Part shown: positions 11,381 through 21,416 of the stretch, in pieces
Numbering within the stretch: position 1 is the first letter of the stretch
How the letters are laid out: every line of letters starts with the position of its first letter
Assembly: GCA_902167985.1 (NCBI GenBank)
Contig: CABHNZ010000011.1
Location: forward strand, 1 to 64,000
Source of the DNA: Shinella sp. UYSO24
GTDB lineage: Bacteria; Pseudomonadota; Alphaproteobacteria; Rhizobiales; Rhizobiaceae
Length of the DNA stretch: 64,000 nt
Reading direction: 5' to 3'
The notes under the pieces: generated by a model
Databases searched by the model: none
What the model saw: only the letters and a program-made list of their open reading frames with translations
Told to the model about the DNA's origin: nothing
Program-made: the position numbers and the translations under genes

Positions 11381-11845
11381 TCACCCACGCCCACGATAGG
11401 TCGGAACACCCTGATCCGGCAGCCAGACACCCTTCGGCGCCTCACCCGTCTGCCAGAAAACGTCGATCGGAATACCGCCGCGCGGATACCAATAGGCGCC
11501 GATCCGCAGCCACTTCGGGTCGAGCAGCCCGACGAGGCGCTTGCCGATATAGACCGAGCAATCCTCGTGGAAGGCGCCGTGATTGCGGAACGAGGTCAGA
11601 AACAGCTTCAGCGACTTCGATTCCACCAGAAAGCCGTTCGGCACATAATCGATGACGATATGGGCGAAATCCGGCTGTCCCGTCATCGGGCAGAGCGAGG
11701 TGAATTCCGGCGCGGTAAACCGCACGACATAATCCGTGCCGGCATTGCTGTTGGGCACTTTTTCAAGCACGGCCGCTTCCGGGCTGGTAGGAGCATCAAC
11801 CTGCTTGCCGAGCTGCGAGAGCCCGCTGACATCCGTCATCGACAT
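11381..11845 (-). CDS. queF: NADPH-dependent 7-cyano-7-deazaguanine reductase
   Basis: QueF reduces preQ0 to preQ1 in queuosine (tRNA) synthesis. The unimodular form of 154 residues is intact. The catalytic Cys is near 52 ([11 protein letters not shown]) with Asp near 59, and the QueF motif [15 protein letters not shown] is present. I choose ATG 11845 because AAGGA lies 7 bases upstream. ATG 11863 in the same frame overlaps the upstream gene and lacks a ribosome site. The start is 4 bases after the cation-efflux stop, so the two are probably co-transcribed, which is an unusual partner for QueF. Confidence 0.92.
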   Translation of the reverse strand: MSMTDVSGLSQLGKQVDAPTSPEAAVLEKVPNSNAGTDYVVRFTAPEFTSLCPMTGQPDFAHIVIDYVPNGFLVESKSLKLFLTSFRNHGAFHEDCSVYIGKRLVGLLDPKWLRIGAYWYPRGGIPIDVFWQTGEAPKGVWLPDQGVPTYRGRG

Positions 11846-11849
11846 ATCT

Positions 11850-12779
11850 TTATCCTTCGACATCTACTTTTTGGCCATGGGCGCGCTCGCTTTCGGGCTC
11901 CACATGAATGGCCAGTGTGGAGCCGGGAATAACCTCTTTGATCGCATCTTCCAAGCGGTCGCAGATCGAATGCGCTTCCGCCACCGTCATCCTGGCCGGA
12001 ACGACCATGTGAAAATCGATGAAAGCGGCCGAACCGGCCCGTCGCGACCGGAGGTCATGCACGCCCAGCGCCCCGGTGGAATGGGTGGTGATCGCCTCGC
12101 GCACCGCCTGCTCTTCTTCCGGCTCCAGCGCCTTGTCCATCAGCCCGCCGAGCGAATGGGTGATGACCTTGTAGCCCTGCCAGAGAATGTTGAAGGCGAC
12201 CAGAATGGCAAGCACCGGGTCGAGGATCGCATATCCCGTCAGAATGGCGAGAACGAGACCGACGAAGACCCCCGCCGAGGTCACGACATCCGACATGATA
12301 TGCTGGCCATCGGCCGAAAGTGCCGGTGAGCGCTGCGCCTTGCCGGTTCTGATCAGAAGGCTCGCCCACACGGCATTGATGACGCTTGCAACGGCATTGA
12401 TGCCGAGGCCGAGCCACGGCGCCTCCGGCATGCGCGGCGCATCGAGCGCAACCCAGGCCTCCTTGATGATGAGGAGTGCTGCAACCACGATCAGCACGCC
12501 CTCCAGAACCGCCGAGAGATATTCCGCCTTGTGATGGCCGAACTGGTGGTCATGGTCGGCCGGGCGCTGCGCATAGCGGATGACGAAATAGGCGATGAAG
12601 GCGGCCGCCACATTGACGAGCGATTCCAGCCCGTCGGAGAGCAGCGCCACCGACCCCGTCACCCACCATGCAGAGAGCTTCAGCGCCAGCACGCCGAGCG
12701 ACAGCGGGATGCCCCACATCGCCAGCCTCTCGACGATCTTCCTGTCCTCTGCCGTGCTTGCCGCCGCGTTCGTTGCCAT
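11850..12779 (-). CDS. cation diffusion facilitator (CDF) efflux protein
   Basis: This is an inner-membrane divalent-metal/proton antiporter of 309 residues, intact. Six membrane segments carry [11 protein letters not shown] in TM2 and [12 protein letters not shown] in TM5, the CDF metal-site positions. A cytoplasmic [11 protein letters not shown] loop and a C-terminal regulatory domain with His residues ([18 protein letters not shown]) follow. The start ATG 12779 (MATNAAAS) follows a GAAAGGGCGG stretch; upstream in-frame ATGs look non-coding. The metal (Mn, Zn or Fe) cannot be decided here. Its 5' leader contains a large hairpin, and queF follows in the same transcription unit. Confidence 0.88.
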   Translation of the reverse strand: MATNAAASTAEDRKIVERLAMWGIPLSLGVLALKLSAWWVTGSVALLSDGLESLVNVAAAFIAYFVIRYAQRPADHDHQFGHHKAEYLSAVLEGVLIVVAALLIIKEAWVALDAPRMPEAPWLGLGINAVASVINAVWASLLIRTGKAQRSPALSADGQHIMSDVVTSAGVFVGLVLAILTGYAILDPVLAILVAFNILWQGYKVITHSLGGLMDKALEPEEEQAVREAITTHSTGALGVHDLRSRRAGSAAFIDFHMVVPARMTVAEAHSICDRLEDAIKEVIPGSTLAIHVEPESERAHGQKVDVEG

Positions 12780-12833
12780 CTGAACCGCCCTTTCCTGCAT
12801 CTGCGAATGATTTGCAGACCTATGCTCCAAACG

Positions 12834-12875
12834 CCGAAACCGCCGGCGCGAGATGGTCTCGTGCGACGGTTTCGG
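12834..12875 (-). promoter_or_regulatory. large hairpin in the 5' leader of the CDF gene
   Basis: CCGAAACCG (12834-12842) pairs perfectly with CGGTTTCGG (12867-12875). An inner GCGAGA-TGG-TCTCG(T)GC extends the stem. It begins 55 bases upstream of the CDF start on the same strand. It could be an RNA regulatory structure or a protein-binding site; no known metal riboswitch signature was recognised. Confidence 0.4.
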
Positions 12876-13012
12876 AATGTCGGCTGTATGGCGCAGACGC
12901 CGCCATTTGTCAAAGCCTGCGCCGTCTCTCCACAAACCTGTTGCATCGCACTTGGGCTGGGTTCCAAAACATGTATATCTATCACAAATCTAATTTTTGA
13001 GGTTTATCAGCC

Positions 13013-13374
13013 GTGCCAAACCGACCGCGGAGCGACAGCCGGGAATTTTTCGTCGAGCTCGATCGCGAGCTGATGCGCCGCATCGTCGTCAACCCGGTCG
13101 CGCCGGGCGCTATGCGCTGGAAATCTATACCCAGAATGATCGCGGCTTCGAGAACGGCCCGGAAAAGACGGAAATCGCCGGCAAGGCGGCGCTCGCCACG
13201 TGGCTGATCGATGAAGGCGTCTCGCCGGACACGATCTATGACGAGTTGGAAATGGACGCGCCGAAGCGCCGGCCGCTGCTCGTCTCGCTTCTGCTCTCGC
13301 TTATCATCTGGGTCGCCATTGCCGCAGCGGCCGTCACGCTGAGCCGCTGCGTCTGGCACCATATCAGCAGATAA
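13013..13374 (+). CDS. small protein with C-terminal membrane anchor, unknown; frame broken near 13113
   Basis: It starts at GTG 13013 after GAGG. Residues 1-32 read VPNRPRSDSREFFVELDREL and MRRIVVNPVAPG. After restoring one G in GCCGGGCGC the frame continues RYALEIYTQNDRGFENGPEK and GKAALATWLIDEGVSPDTI. A single C-terminal membrane helix (LLVSLLLSLIIWVAIAAAAV) is followed by a short tail, making about 120 residues. I do not recognise the family. It is probably tail-anchored with a cytoplasmic N-domain. The upstream 50 bases are AT-rich, as for a promoter. Confidence 0.6.
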
Positions 13375-13384
13375 GCAAAGGCGA

Positions 13385-13881
13385 TCAGCCGAAGATCAGG
13401 CCCATATTGACGCTGTCAACGAACCGGCCATCGAGCTTCACCGCATCGCGGGCAACGCCTCATGGACGAAGCCGACTTTCTCATAAAGCGCGATCGCCCG
13501 CAGATTGTCGCCATGGGCATTGAGTTCGACCCGATGCAGACCCTTTTCCCGCGCCGCATCAAGCGCTGCCGTGATCAGCCGCCTGCCGATGCCGCGGTCG
13601 CGGTAGCCGGGGATCAGCCCCATGCCGAGCACGCCGACATGGCTCTGCACCGCCCGTTCCTTGGCGCGAATATCGCACCAGCCGACGACGGACCCGCCAT
13701 CAACAGCCACCATATGCGGATGGCCGGCCGCGATATTGTCGCGCACGAAGGAAAGCATCCGCTCGACGGGCGGCGCCTCGGTGAAGATCAGGTATTTCTT
13801 CTCGCGCGCGACGGTATCGAGGGCTTCGCGGAAGCCCTCGACATGATCTTCCCGAATGGGTTCGATCAGGATGTCCGTCAC
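13385..13881 (-). CDS. GNAT-family N-acetyltransferase, frame broken near 13460
   Basis: This is a cytoplasmic acetyl-CoA-dependent acetyltransferase of about 165 residues. The acetyl-CoA motif YRDRGIGRRLITAALD and the C-terminal ALYEKVGFVHEG are clear. One G is missing in GAGGGCG; restoring it gives GVARDAVKLDGRFVDSVNMG and a stop at 13385. It starts at GTG 13881, one base after the trpE(G) stop, with AAGGCGG as a ribosome site inside trpE(G), so the two are translationally coupled. The substrate is unknown. The linkage to anthranilate synthase is noteworthy but no function can be concluded from it. Confidence 0.85.
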
Positions 13882-13882
13882 C

Positions 13883-16071
13883 TTATGCCGCCTTCGTCTC
13901 GCGCTTGCGCGACAGATGCGCCACGACATTCTCGATCATTCGCATGCCGGCATCGCCGCCGAGCGTCATGATCGATTCCGGGTGGAACTGTACGGCTGCG
14001 ATCGGCTCCTTGGCATGTTCGATACCCATGATCGTGCCGTCCTCGCTCTCCGCCGTGATGATGAAATCACGGTCGAGCGTGGCCGGATCGGCAAAGATCG
14101 AGTGGTAGCGGCCAACCGTCACTTCCTTGGCGAGCCCCGAGAAGACGATGCCCGGCTCAAGAATGCGGATACGCGACGGCTTGCCATGCATCGGCAGCGC
14201 CAGATGGCGCAGCTCGCCGCCATAGGCCTCGGCCAGCGCCTGAAGCCCGAGGCACACACCGAAGATCGGCAGGTTGCGCGCCCGCGCCGCCTTGATCGTC
14301 GCCTTGCAATCGAAATCCTTCGGATTGCCCGGTCCCGGCGACAGCACGACGAGATCCGGATCGAGCCGGTCGAACACCTCTGCCGGCACCGGCGAACGCA
14401 CGGTCGAGACCGTAGCACCCGTCTGGCGGAAATAGTTGGCAAGCGTATGGACGAAACTGTCCTCGTGATCGACGAGCAGGATTTTCACCCCGTTGCCGAC
14501 CTTGGCGACATCACGGCTTGCCTTGGCCGTATTGCCGGTACGGGCATCGCGGATCGCGGCGATCATGGCGGATGCCTTCAGTTCCGTCTCGGCCTCTTCC
14601 TCATGCGGATCACTGTCGTTCAAGAGCGTCGCACCGGCGCGCACTTCGGCAATGCCGTCCTTGACCCGGATGGTACGCAGCGTCAGGCCCGTATTCATGT
14701 CGCCGTTGAAGCCGACCATGCCGATCGCGCCGCCATACCATGCGCGCGGGCTCTTCTCGTGGCTTTCGATGAAGCGCATCGCCCACAGCTTCGGCGCACC
14801 GGTGACGGTCACGGCCCATGCGTGGCTGAGGAAACCGTCGAATGCATCCATGTCGGGGCGCAGACGGCCTTCGATATGGTCCACCGTGTGGATGAGGCGC
14901 GAATACATCTCGATCTGCCGGCGGCCGATGACCTTGACCGAACCCGGCTCGCAGACTCTGGACTTGTCGTTGCGATCGACGTCCGAGCACATGGTGAGTT
15001 CGGACTCGTCCTTCTTCGAGTTGAGAAGCTTCAGGATCTGTTCGGAATCCGAGATCGCATCCTCGCCGCGCTTGATCGTACCCGAGATCGGGCAGGTCTC
15101 GATGCGGCGGCCCGAGACGCGCACGAACATTTCCGGCGAGGCACCGATCAGATATTCCTGATGGCCGAGATTGATGAAGAAGGAATAGGGCGACGGATTG
15201 ATCGCCTTCAGCCGGTTGGAAATCTCCGAAGGCTTACTGTCGCAGCGTTCCAGGAACTTCTGCCCCGGCACGACTTCGAAGAGATCGCCGCGGCGAAAAC
15301 TTTCCTTCGCCTTGGTGACGAGGCTCGCATATTCGCCCGGCTTGTGGTCGCCCTTCGGCGGCTGCACGGTGGTGCGCTGGAAGGGTTCGGCAACGGTCTC
15401 TTCCGCCTTGCCCTCGGTCGTCACGCCGGCCTTTTCGAAATCGTAGCGGTCGATCCAGGCCTTGGCGGCATGGTGGTCGACGACGAGGATCTCGTCGGGC
15501 AGGAAGAGAACCATGTCGCGCTGGTCGTCCGGGCGCTGCATGGCAAGCTTGATCGCGTCGAACTGGAAGGCGAGATCGTAGCCGAAGGCGCCGAACAGGC
15601 CGATCGCGCTATCCGCATCCGAATAGAACAGATCGACGACGGCGCGAAGCGCGGTAAACACCGTCGGCATCTTCGAACGCTCTTCCTCGGTGAAGACGCG
15701 CGTCGGCTCGTTGACGGAAAGATCGAGACGGGTCGCGGTGCGCGCGCCGAGCGTCAGTCTTCGACGGTCGAGAGCTTGTCGGCGATGAAGGAGAGCAGAA
15801 CCTCGCCGCGGCCATTATAGGCCTCGATCCAGATCTTGCGGCCGTTGCAGGTAAGCCCAAGTGGCGGATCGACAATGGCGGTGTCCCAACGGGTATAACG
15901 GCCGGGATATTCGTAATTGGACGAGAAGACGGCGCCACGGCGCTCATCGAGCTTGTCGACATAGGACGAGATCGCGGTCGCGTAATCGGCCGGGCGCCTT
16001 TTGCGGGAAACCGTGATGCCGCCGCGGGTCTCGTAGGTCTCCGAGCCGTCGTCGTGAATGATCGTTACCAT
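13883..16071 (-). CDS. trpE(G): fused anthranilate synthase TrpE(G), frame broken near 15757
   Basis: It converts chorismate and glutamine to anthranilate, the first step of tryptophan synthesis. The rhizobial fusion joins the TrpE and TrpG subunits in about 729 residues. The TrpE part has [26 protein letters not shown] and TGAPKLWAM. The TrpG part has [10 protein letters not shown], the catalytic Cys in [12 protein letters not shown], and His/Glu in VQFHPESIM. It starts at ATG 16071 ([18 protein letters not shown]). The frame is lost near 15757 (GACCTGACG read as GACTGACG). It is preceded by the trp leader and attenuator and followed by the coupled GNAT gene. Confidence 0.95.
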
Positions 16072-16222
16072 GTCATGCCCTGCCTTTTCGCTTCCGTCTC
16101 TCGGGGCTGTTGCGAAACCGTCCGCCGCCCGTCGTCCCGTTCTTCGTGTGCCCGATCCCCGCTTCGTGTCCGGGGCGTACCCCCCCGGAGATTGTCCCTG
16201 GGGGATTGTCGAGGCGGATAAC
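16072..16222 (-). promoter_or_regulatory. distal trp leader RNA
   Basis: This 150-base untranslated stretch lies between the attenuator and the trpE(G) start. It contains CCCCC and GGGGGG blocks (around 16180-16203) that can pair. No gene is seen. Confidence 0.5.
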
Positions 16223-16252
16223 AAAAAAGCCGCCTCGGTTCTCGGGCGGCTT
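16223..16252 (-). terminator. trp attenuator terminator
   Basis: On the minus strand AAGCCGCCCG (16252-16243) pairs with CGAGGCGGCTT (16238-16228), followed by TTTTTT. It lies about 30 bases after the Trp-rich leader ORF, as in known rhizobial trpE(G) attenuators. Confidence 0.85.
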
Positions 16253-16281
16253 GCTGTCGTCTTGTCGATGGACATGACTGG

Positions 16282-16340
16282 TCAAGGCCGCGCGAAGCGT
16301 ACCCACACCAGTTACCGTTGTTGTTCATCGAAATCGTCAT
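16282..16340 (-). CDS. trpL: trp leader peptide, one base missing
   Basis: From ATG 16340 the frame reads MTISMNNNGNW and then loses phase. Restoring one G in TGGTGTGGG gives MTISMNNNGNWWWVRFARP and a TGA at 16282, with three consecutive Trp codons. Tandem Trp codons before a terminator are the signature of the ribosome-stalling leader that controls trpE(G). ATG 16328 is an alternative start. The predicted -10 ends nine bases before the ATG, so this leader may also be leaderless. Confidence 0.8.
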
Positions 16341-16349
16341 GGCGCGAAT

Positions 16350-16377
16350 TGTTAGCGGCAGTTTTCCCGCCGCGCAA
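16350..16377 (-). promoter_or_regulatory. predicted promoter of trpL / trpE(G)
   Basis: On the minus strand TTGCGC (16377-16372) and CTAACA (16355-16350) are 16 bases apart, placing the start at or just before the trpL ATG. Confidence 0.5.
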
Positions 16378-16501
16378 GCGAATTTGCATGGGCGCCCGAG
16401 CGTTTTTACCGGCGGCGGATGCGACCAAATCCTCATCTGGCGCGTTGCCCCCTTCGCCCGACCACAAATTCCCATGGGAGGGCGGCCAAAGAGACAGACG
16501 G

Positions 16502-18107
16502 ATGAGGAAGAGGAAAAGCACGGATGAAGCGGTCAACCTGTGTCGTCGACATCACCCTGCCCTGATACTAACGCTGTCGCTGTCCCTGCTGACGGGCGCA
16601 GCCCGCCCGCCGTTTCGCCCGCGCAGCAACAGAACCGCGCTCCCGCCATGACTGTTCCCGAAACCGGCCACAACGGCGCGGAAATCGTCAAGGTGGACTT
16701 CTTCGACCGACTGTTCCGCGACGGCCGCACCCGTAACAACCGCCCTTCCGCCTATCGCCGCGCGGCAAAGGCGAAGAGTGCCATCCCGGCCGTTCCGCCG
16801 CTCGCGACCATCCCTCTGCCGCTGCCCAAACCAGAGGAGAACGCGGCTGCCGCGGCAGCAACGAAGGACGCAGCCGCCGCTCCGGCAAATCCCGAGACGC
16901 CCGCAACGGCCGCTCCGTCAACGCAACCGCCTGCGCCATCTCCGGCGCCTTCGCCCGCCGACCACCCCGAGACTTCACAGACCGCGACGACGCCCGAGCC
17001 GAAGGCACAGGAGAAGACGGGTGCCGACACGGCAAACGACGCCTCGCCATCGGCGACGCAGTCTCAGAGCTCGAGTTCCGCTCCCCCTACCGCTCGGGCA
17101 TCCAGCCCGGCATCAGCACCCGCCGGAAACCGACTTCACCATCCTCGACACCAGCTCCGGCACCAACCCTGGCACCGCCGCGGAAACAGCCCCGACACCG
17201 GCAGCATCTGCCCCGGCCGCTGCGCCAGTACCTGCTCCTGTCACTGCTCCCGCCACCGCCCCCACGACAGCTCCCACGTCGCCCCCCATCACGGCCCCCC
17301 GTCGTGCAGCAGCCCGCCACGGGAAGCGAACCCGCCCACACAACCGAAGTGCCGACCCCGCTGGAAAAGCCCCATTCGGGAGACGCGGTGAAAGAAGAAG
17401 GCAGCCAGAAGGAAAGCAAACCGCTGGAAGGCAAATCCCAGGACGGCAAACCGCAAGAAGACGGGCCGCAGGAAGGAAAACAGCCGCAAGACGGGTCGCA
17501 GGACGCCAGGCAGCCCGAAGCCTCACCTCCCCCGCCACCGCTCGTCGCCGAAGATCCGGCCGAACTCAAGGCCTGCCTTGCGGACCTGCAATCCATGGGT
17601 ACGAAATTCACAGCCGTCGAGCCGATCAATGAAGGCGACGGCTGCGGCATCGAAAAGCCGATCGACGTGGCGGAAGTCCTGCCCGGCATCAAGACCGGCA
17701 ATGCGACGATGCGCTGCAAGACGGCGCAAAGCCTTGCCCACTGGCTGAAGGACACGGTTAAGCCGGCGATGAACATCGCCATGCCCGGCCGCCATATCGT
17801 GGGCATCACGCCCGGCTCCACCTATGCCTGCCGGCTGCGCAACAATGCTTCCACCGGCAAGATTTCCGAACATGCCCGCGGCAATGCCTTCGATGTCGCC
17901 GCCTTCACCTTCGACAACGGCGAGAAGATGGAGCTGACGCCGCGTCAGGAGGATTCGACGATGGAAGGCGCCTTTCAGCGCACGATCACCGCCGGTGCCT
18001 GCCTGCACTTCACCACCGTGCTGTCGCCGGGCAGCGACGCCGCGCATGAGACGCATCTGCATCTCGACGTCATCGAGCGGAAGGGCGGCTATCGCTATTG
18101 CCGATAG
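16502..18107 (+). CDS. extensin-like C-terminal domain protein, secreted; about three frame breaks
   Basis: A hydrophobic signal segment (ALILTLSLSLLTGAA) is followed by AEIVKVDFFDRLFRDG. A long Pro/Ala/Thr- and then Lys/Gln/Gly-rich linker leads to the conserved extensin-like domain (about residues 370-530). That domain contains LPGIKTGNATMRCKTAQSLA, ISEHARGNAFDVAAF and AHETHLHLD, with its His/Asp residues and several Cys (CGIEKP, CRLRNN, GACLHF). The family is related to peptidoglycan-active DD-peptidase folds; the role here is unproven. Frame switches lie near 16615, 17115 and 17300, inside repetitive GC-rich sequence. ATG 16524 after AGGAAAAG is an alternative start. It converges on the next gene. 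Confidence 0.75.
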
Positions 18108-18132
18108 GGACGATGCCCTCGCGTGAAGACGG

Positions 18133-19449
18133 TCAGATCCCGCAATTATTGTCGATATCCGCCTTGATCGCCGGACAGGCGGCGATCAGCTTGCCGATCG
18201 CCTGCGCCGCGCCGGTAAGCGGCACCGAGACGGTGCCCGGCACCCGGTTCATGCCCCCCGGCCCGTCGAGGCGATAGTTCCGCCCGTCGATCAGCACATA
18301 GTCGATCTTGTAGGACGAGCCCTCCGCCGTCACCGACATGACCTTGCCGGGGGGCAGGATCAGCAGGTTCTGCTGGGTGGCGAAATCCTCGACACCGGCA
18401 CTGCAGGAATTGCCGCGGAAGAAACTGTATCCCCTGTTGCTGCGGATCACCGGATTGCCGCCGATATGACCGGACTGGAAGGCAAGGACCGCCTCGCCAC
18501 CCCGCGCCAGATCGGGCGTCAGCCTCACCTCGACCGGATCGGACCGCAACAGATCCCGCCCGGCAAAACCACAAGTGAGCCCGAGCGCCTGCGTGCCGAG
18601 CTGTACATGCGCGGCAAGCCCGAGAACCGGATGCAGACTGTAGCGCCAGACAGGCCCAGCACCTGCCCCGACCACACCCGCCCCGACCACACCTGCCCCA
18701 ACCGCACCTGCCCCAACCGCACCTGTCCCGAGCGTCCCTGCGCCAGCGCCCCCTGCGGCCACCTTCCCTCCCCCCGCAGCAGCCGGGGCTGCGGGCGCAG
18801 CAAGTATAGGAGCTGCCGGTGCGGGGTTTGCCGGTGCGGGGCTAGAAGGTGCGGGGCCAGAGGGTGCGGGGTATGAAGGTGCCGGAACGGAAGGCGCGGA
18901 AACGGAAGGTCGGGAAGCTGAGACCGGCGGCCCTGCCGGCACGGCGGGCGTCACCGGCGACGAGGGCGCAGCAGGCACCGGCGCCACCGACGGCGCGGCC
19001 GGCGCCCAGGCCGCCTCGACAAAGGCCGAGCCGTTCCAGCGCACCGCGCCCTCCTCGAAATCATGGCCGGTCAGCTTCACCAGCGGTGGCTTTCCGCCAC
19101 CAAGCTCATAGCCGATGCTGAGGATCGTGTAGACCTCGATGAGCCGGCCTTTCCGCTGCAGATAGATGACGAGATCGCAGGCGCGGAAGCCGCAAGTGAT
19201 GTTGCCGCGCTCGCCATTACACAGGATCCCGCCGTGATCGATGATCAGATCGAGCCGCCCGTCACCGTCGAGATCCGCACGCTCGCCCCATTGCGGGCCG
19301 AACAAGGCCCGCTTCCCCTCGCAGGCCCGCGCAAGCTCCTTGCGCAGGATCTGCGTCTCGTTGGCGGCACCCGTCGTCGGAGCCGCCTGTGCCAGCGTGG
19401 CAGACACCAGAAAGACAGATGCCAATATAAATTCGAAAATACACCGCAC
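18133..19449 (-). CDS. secreted protein with Ca-loop-like motif and two low-complexity arrays, unknown
   Basis: This is an intact 438-residue protein with a signal peptide (MRCIFEFILASVFLVSATLA). The first domain has RADLDGDGRLDLIIDHGG, an EF-hand/FG-GAP-like acidic loop, and several Cys (CNGERGN, CGFRACD). The middle carries a Pro/Ala/Ser pentapeptide array (PAPSY, PAPSG, PAPSS) and then a Gly/Ala/Val pentapeptide array (VGAGV, VGAGA). The C-terminal domain contains LTCGFAGRDLL, YSFFRGNSCSAG and ends in Cys-containing ADIDNNCGI. I do not recognise the family; extracytoplasmic location is well supported. The arrays are encoded by 15-bp minisatellites (18661-18750 and 18815-18919). Confidence 0.75.
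   Translation of the reverse strand: MRCIFEFILASVFLVSATLAQAAPTTGAANETQILRKELARACEGKRALFGPQWGERADLDGDGRLDLIIDHGGILCNGERGNITCGFRACDLVIYLQRKGRLIEVYTILSIGYELGGGKPPLVKLTGHDFEEGAVRWNGSAFVEAAWAPAAPSVAPVPAAPSSPVTPAVPAGPPVSASRPSVSAPSVPAPSYPAPSGPAPSSPAPANPAPAAPILAAPAAPAAAGGGKVAAGGAGAGTLGTGAVGAGAVGAGVVGAGVVGAGAGPVWRYSLHPVLGLAAHVQLGTQALGLTCGFAGRDLLRSDPVEVRLTPDLARGGEAVLAFQSGHIGGNPVIRSNRGYSFFRGNSCSAGVEDFATQQNLLILPPGKVMSVTAEGSSYKIDYVLIDGRNYRLDGPGGMNRVPGTVSVPLTGAAQAIGKLIAACPAIKADIDNNCGI
18661..18750. repeat. 15-bp minisatellite within the secreted-protein gene
   Basis: Units such as ACCTGCCCCGACCAC and ACCTGCCCCAACCGC recur every 15 bases for about six copies. On the minus strand they encode VGAG(A/V) pentapeptides. 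The period preserves frame, so copy-number change would vary length without breaking the gene. Confidence 0.85.
18815..18919. repeat. second, unrelated 15-bp minisatellite in the same gene
   Basis: Seven units of the type GAAGGTGCGGGGCCA (variants GCCGGTGCGGGGTTT, GAGGGTGCGGGGTAT, GAAGGCGCGGAAACG) run in register. They encode PAPSx-like pentapeptides on the minus strand. Divergence rises toward 18919, suggesting expansion from the other side. Confidence 0.85.
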
Positions 19450-19556
19450 GACAGACCCTCCATCTGCCGAACGATGCTATTTCAAACTATACTTTCGTCA
19501 ATCTCGAATAAATCACAGATAAAATTAAAGTATAATTCGAAGATGACGATCAATAA

Positions 19557-21233
19557 TCAGAATAGACCTTCGATCACACCATCTTCATTGAGATGAATAC
19601 GTTCAGCCGCCGGAACACTCGGCAGGCCGGGCATGGTCATGATCTCGCCGGTAATGGCAACGATGAAGCCCGCGCCGGCAGAAAGGCGTACCTCGCGCAC
19701 ATGCACCACATGGCCTTCCGGCGCGCCGCGCAGGTTCGGATCCGTCGAGAAGGAATATTGCGTCTTGGCGATGCAGACGGGCAATTTGCCATAGCCGGCC
19801 GCTTCCCATGCCTTCAGCTGGTCGCGCACACCCTTGTCGGCCGTGACTTCACCGGCATGATAGATTTTCGAGGCGACGATCTCGATCTTTTCCATCAGCG
19901 GCAGGTCGTCACCATAGAGCGGAGCGAAATCCGCCTGACCGCTTTCGGCAAGCTCGACCACCTTGTGGGCGAGATCGGTAATGCCCGCAGAACCTTCCGC
20001 CCAGTGGCGGCAGAGGATCGCCTCTGCGCCATGGCGCGAGACGTAGTCTTTCACGGCTTCCACTTCCGCATCCGTATCGGTGATGAAATGGTTGATGGCA
20101 ACGACGACCGGCACGCCGAACTTGCGCACATTGGCGATATGGCGGCCGAGATTGGCGGCGCCGCGGTTGAGCGCCTCGACATTTTCCGCCGACAGCTCGT
20201 CCTTCTTCACTCCGCCATTCATCTTGAGCGCCCGGATGGTCGCGACGATGACGGCGGCATCGGGCTTCAGCCCGGCCTTGCGGCATTTGATGTCGAAGAA
20301 TTTTCCGCCCCGAGATCGCGCCGAAACCGGCTTCGGTGACGACATAGTCGCCAAGCTTCATCGCAGCCTTGGTGGCGATCACCGAATTGCAGCCATGGGC
20401 GATATTGGCAAACGGCCCGCCATGCACCAGCGCCGGATTGTTTTCGAGCGTCTGCACCAGATTGGGCTGCATCGCATCCTTGAGAAGCACCGCCATGGCG
20501 CGGTCGGCCTTGAGGTCGCGCGCATAGACGGCAGAACGATCGGTGCGATAGCCGATGACGATATCGCCGAGCCGCTTTTCGAGATCGGCAAGATCCGTTG
20601 CAAGGCAGAGGATCGCCATGACTTCGGAGGCGACGGTGATATCAAAACCGCTCTCGCGCGGAAAACCGTTCGGCACGCCGCCGAGCGAGGTGACGAGCGA
20701 GCGCAGCGCCCGGTCGTTCATGTCCATCACCCGCCGCCAGGTGATGCGGCGCGTATCGATATTGAGCGCATTGCCCCAATAGACATGGTTGTCGATCATC
20801 GCCGAGAGCAGATTATGGGCCGACGTGATCGCATGGAAATCGCCGGTGAAATGGAGGTTGATATCCTCCATCGGCACGACCTGCGCATAGCCACCGCCGG
20901 CAGCCCCGCCCTTGACGCCGAAGCACGGCCCGAGCGACGGCTCGCGCACGCAGATGACGGCCTTCTTGCCGATCAGATTGAGCCCGTCGCCGAGACCGAC
21001 AGTGGTCGTCGTCTTGCCCTCGCCGGCCGCGTCGGGTTGATGGCGGTGACGAGGATCAGCTTGCCGTCGCGGCGCTCCGACAGCGAGGAGATGAAATCCT
21101 GACCGATCTTCGCCTTGTCGTGACCGTAGGGAGAAAGCGCCTCGGCGGGGATGCCGAGCTTGGCACCCACATCCATGATCGGCTTCTTCACCGCGGCGCG
21201 CGCGATCTCGATATCGGATTTGACGCTCGCCAT
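19557..21233 (-). CDS. fhs: formate-tetrahydrofolate ligase, three frame breaks
   Basis: Fhs makes 10-formyl-THF from formate, THF and ATP in one-carbon metabolism. It starts at ATG 21233 ([14 protein letters not shown]) with GAAGGAAAA upstream. The family's ATP-binding loop [19 protein letters not shown] is present, followed by [30 protein letters not shown] and the C-terminal [12 protein letters not shown]. Breaks lie near 21030 (ACGCCGGCC read as ACGCGGCC) and as two closely spaced one-base losses near 20300-20320 (GFGADLGAEKFFDIKC region). With these restored it has the usual length of about 559 residues. The breaks in a housekeeping enzyme point to sequence error. Confidence 0.95.
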
Positions 21234-21363
21234 GGATTTTCCTTCTCGTCTCGACAGTCTGCAACCGGAGCCCCATCGATAGCGAAGAGGCAAAGCCGAG
21301 GGAATAGCCAATACCCTCAGTTCACAAGCGATGGAGTTCTTCACACTGCCGAACCGAAACGCG

Positions 21364-21390
21364 AAAGGGCGGCGCGTCGCCGCACCGCCC
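21364..21390 (-). terminator. probable terminator of the heme receptor gene
   Basis: On the minus strand GGGCGG (21390-21385) pairs with CCGCCC (21372-21367) around a 12-base GC-rich loop, followed by TTT. It lies about 27 bases past the receptor stop. Confidence 0.6.
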
Positions 21391-21416
21391 TCCCGTTCAC
21401 CCCGGCCCCTCGGAGG

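Noticed and set aside
18661-18919. CRISPR array
   Set aside because: The units are contiguous 15-bp tandem repeats without spacers and lie in frame inside a gene.
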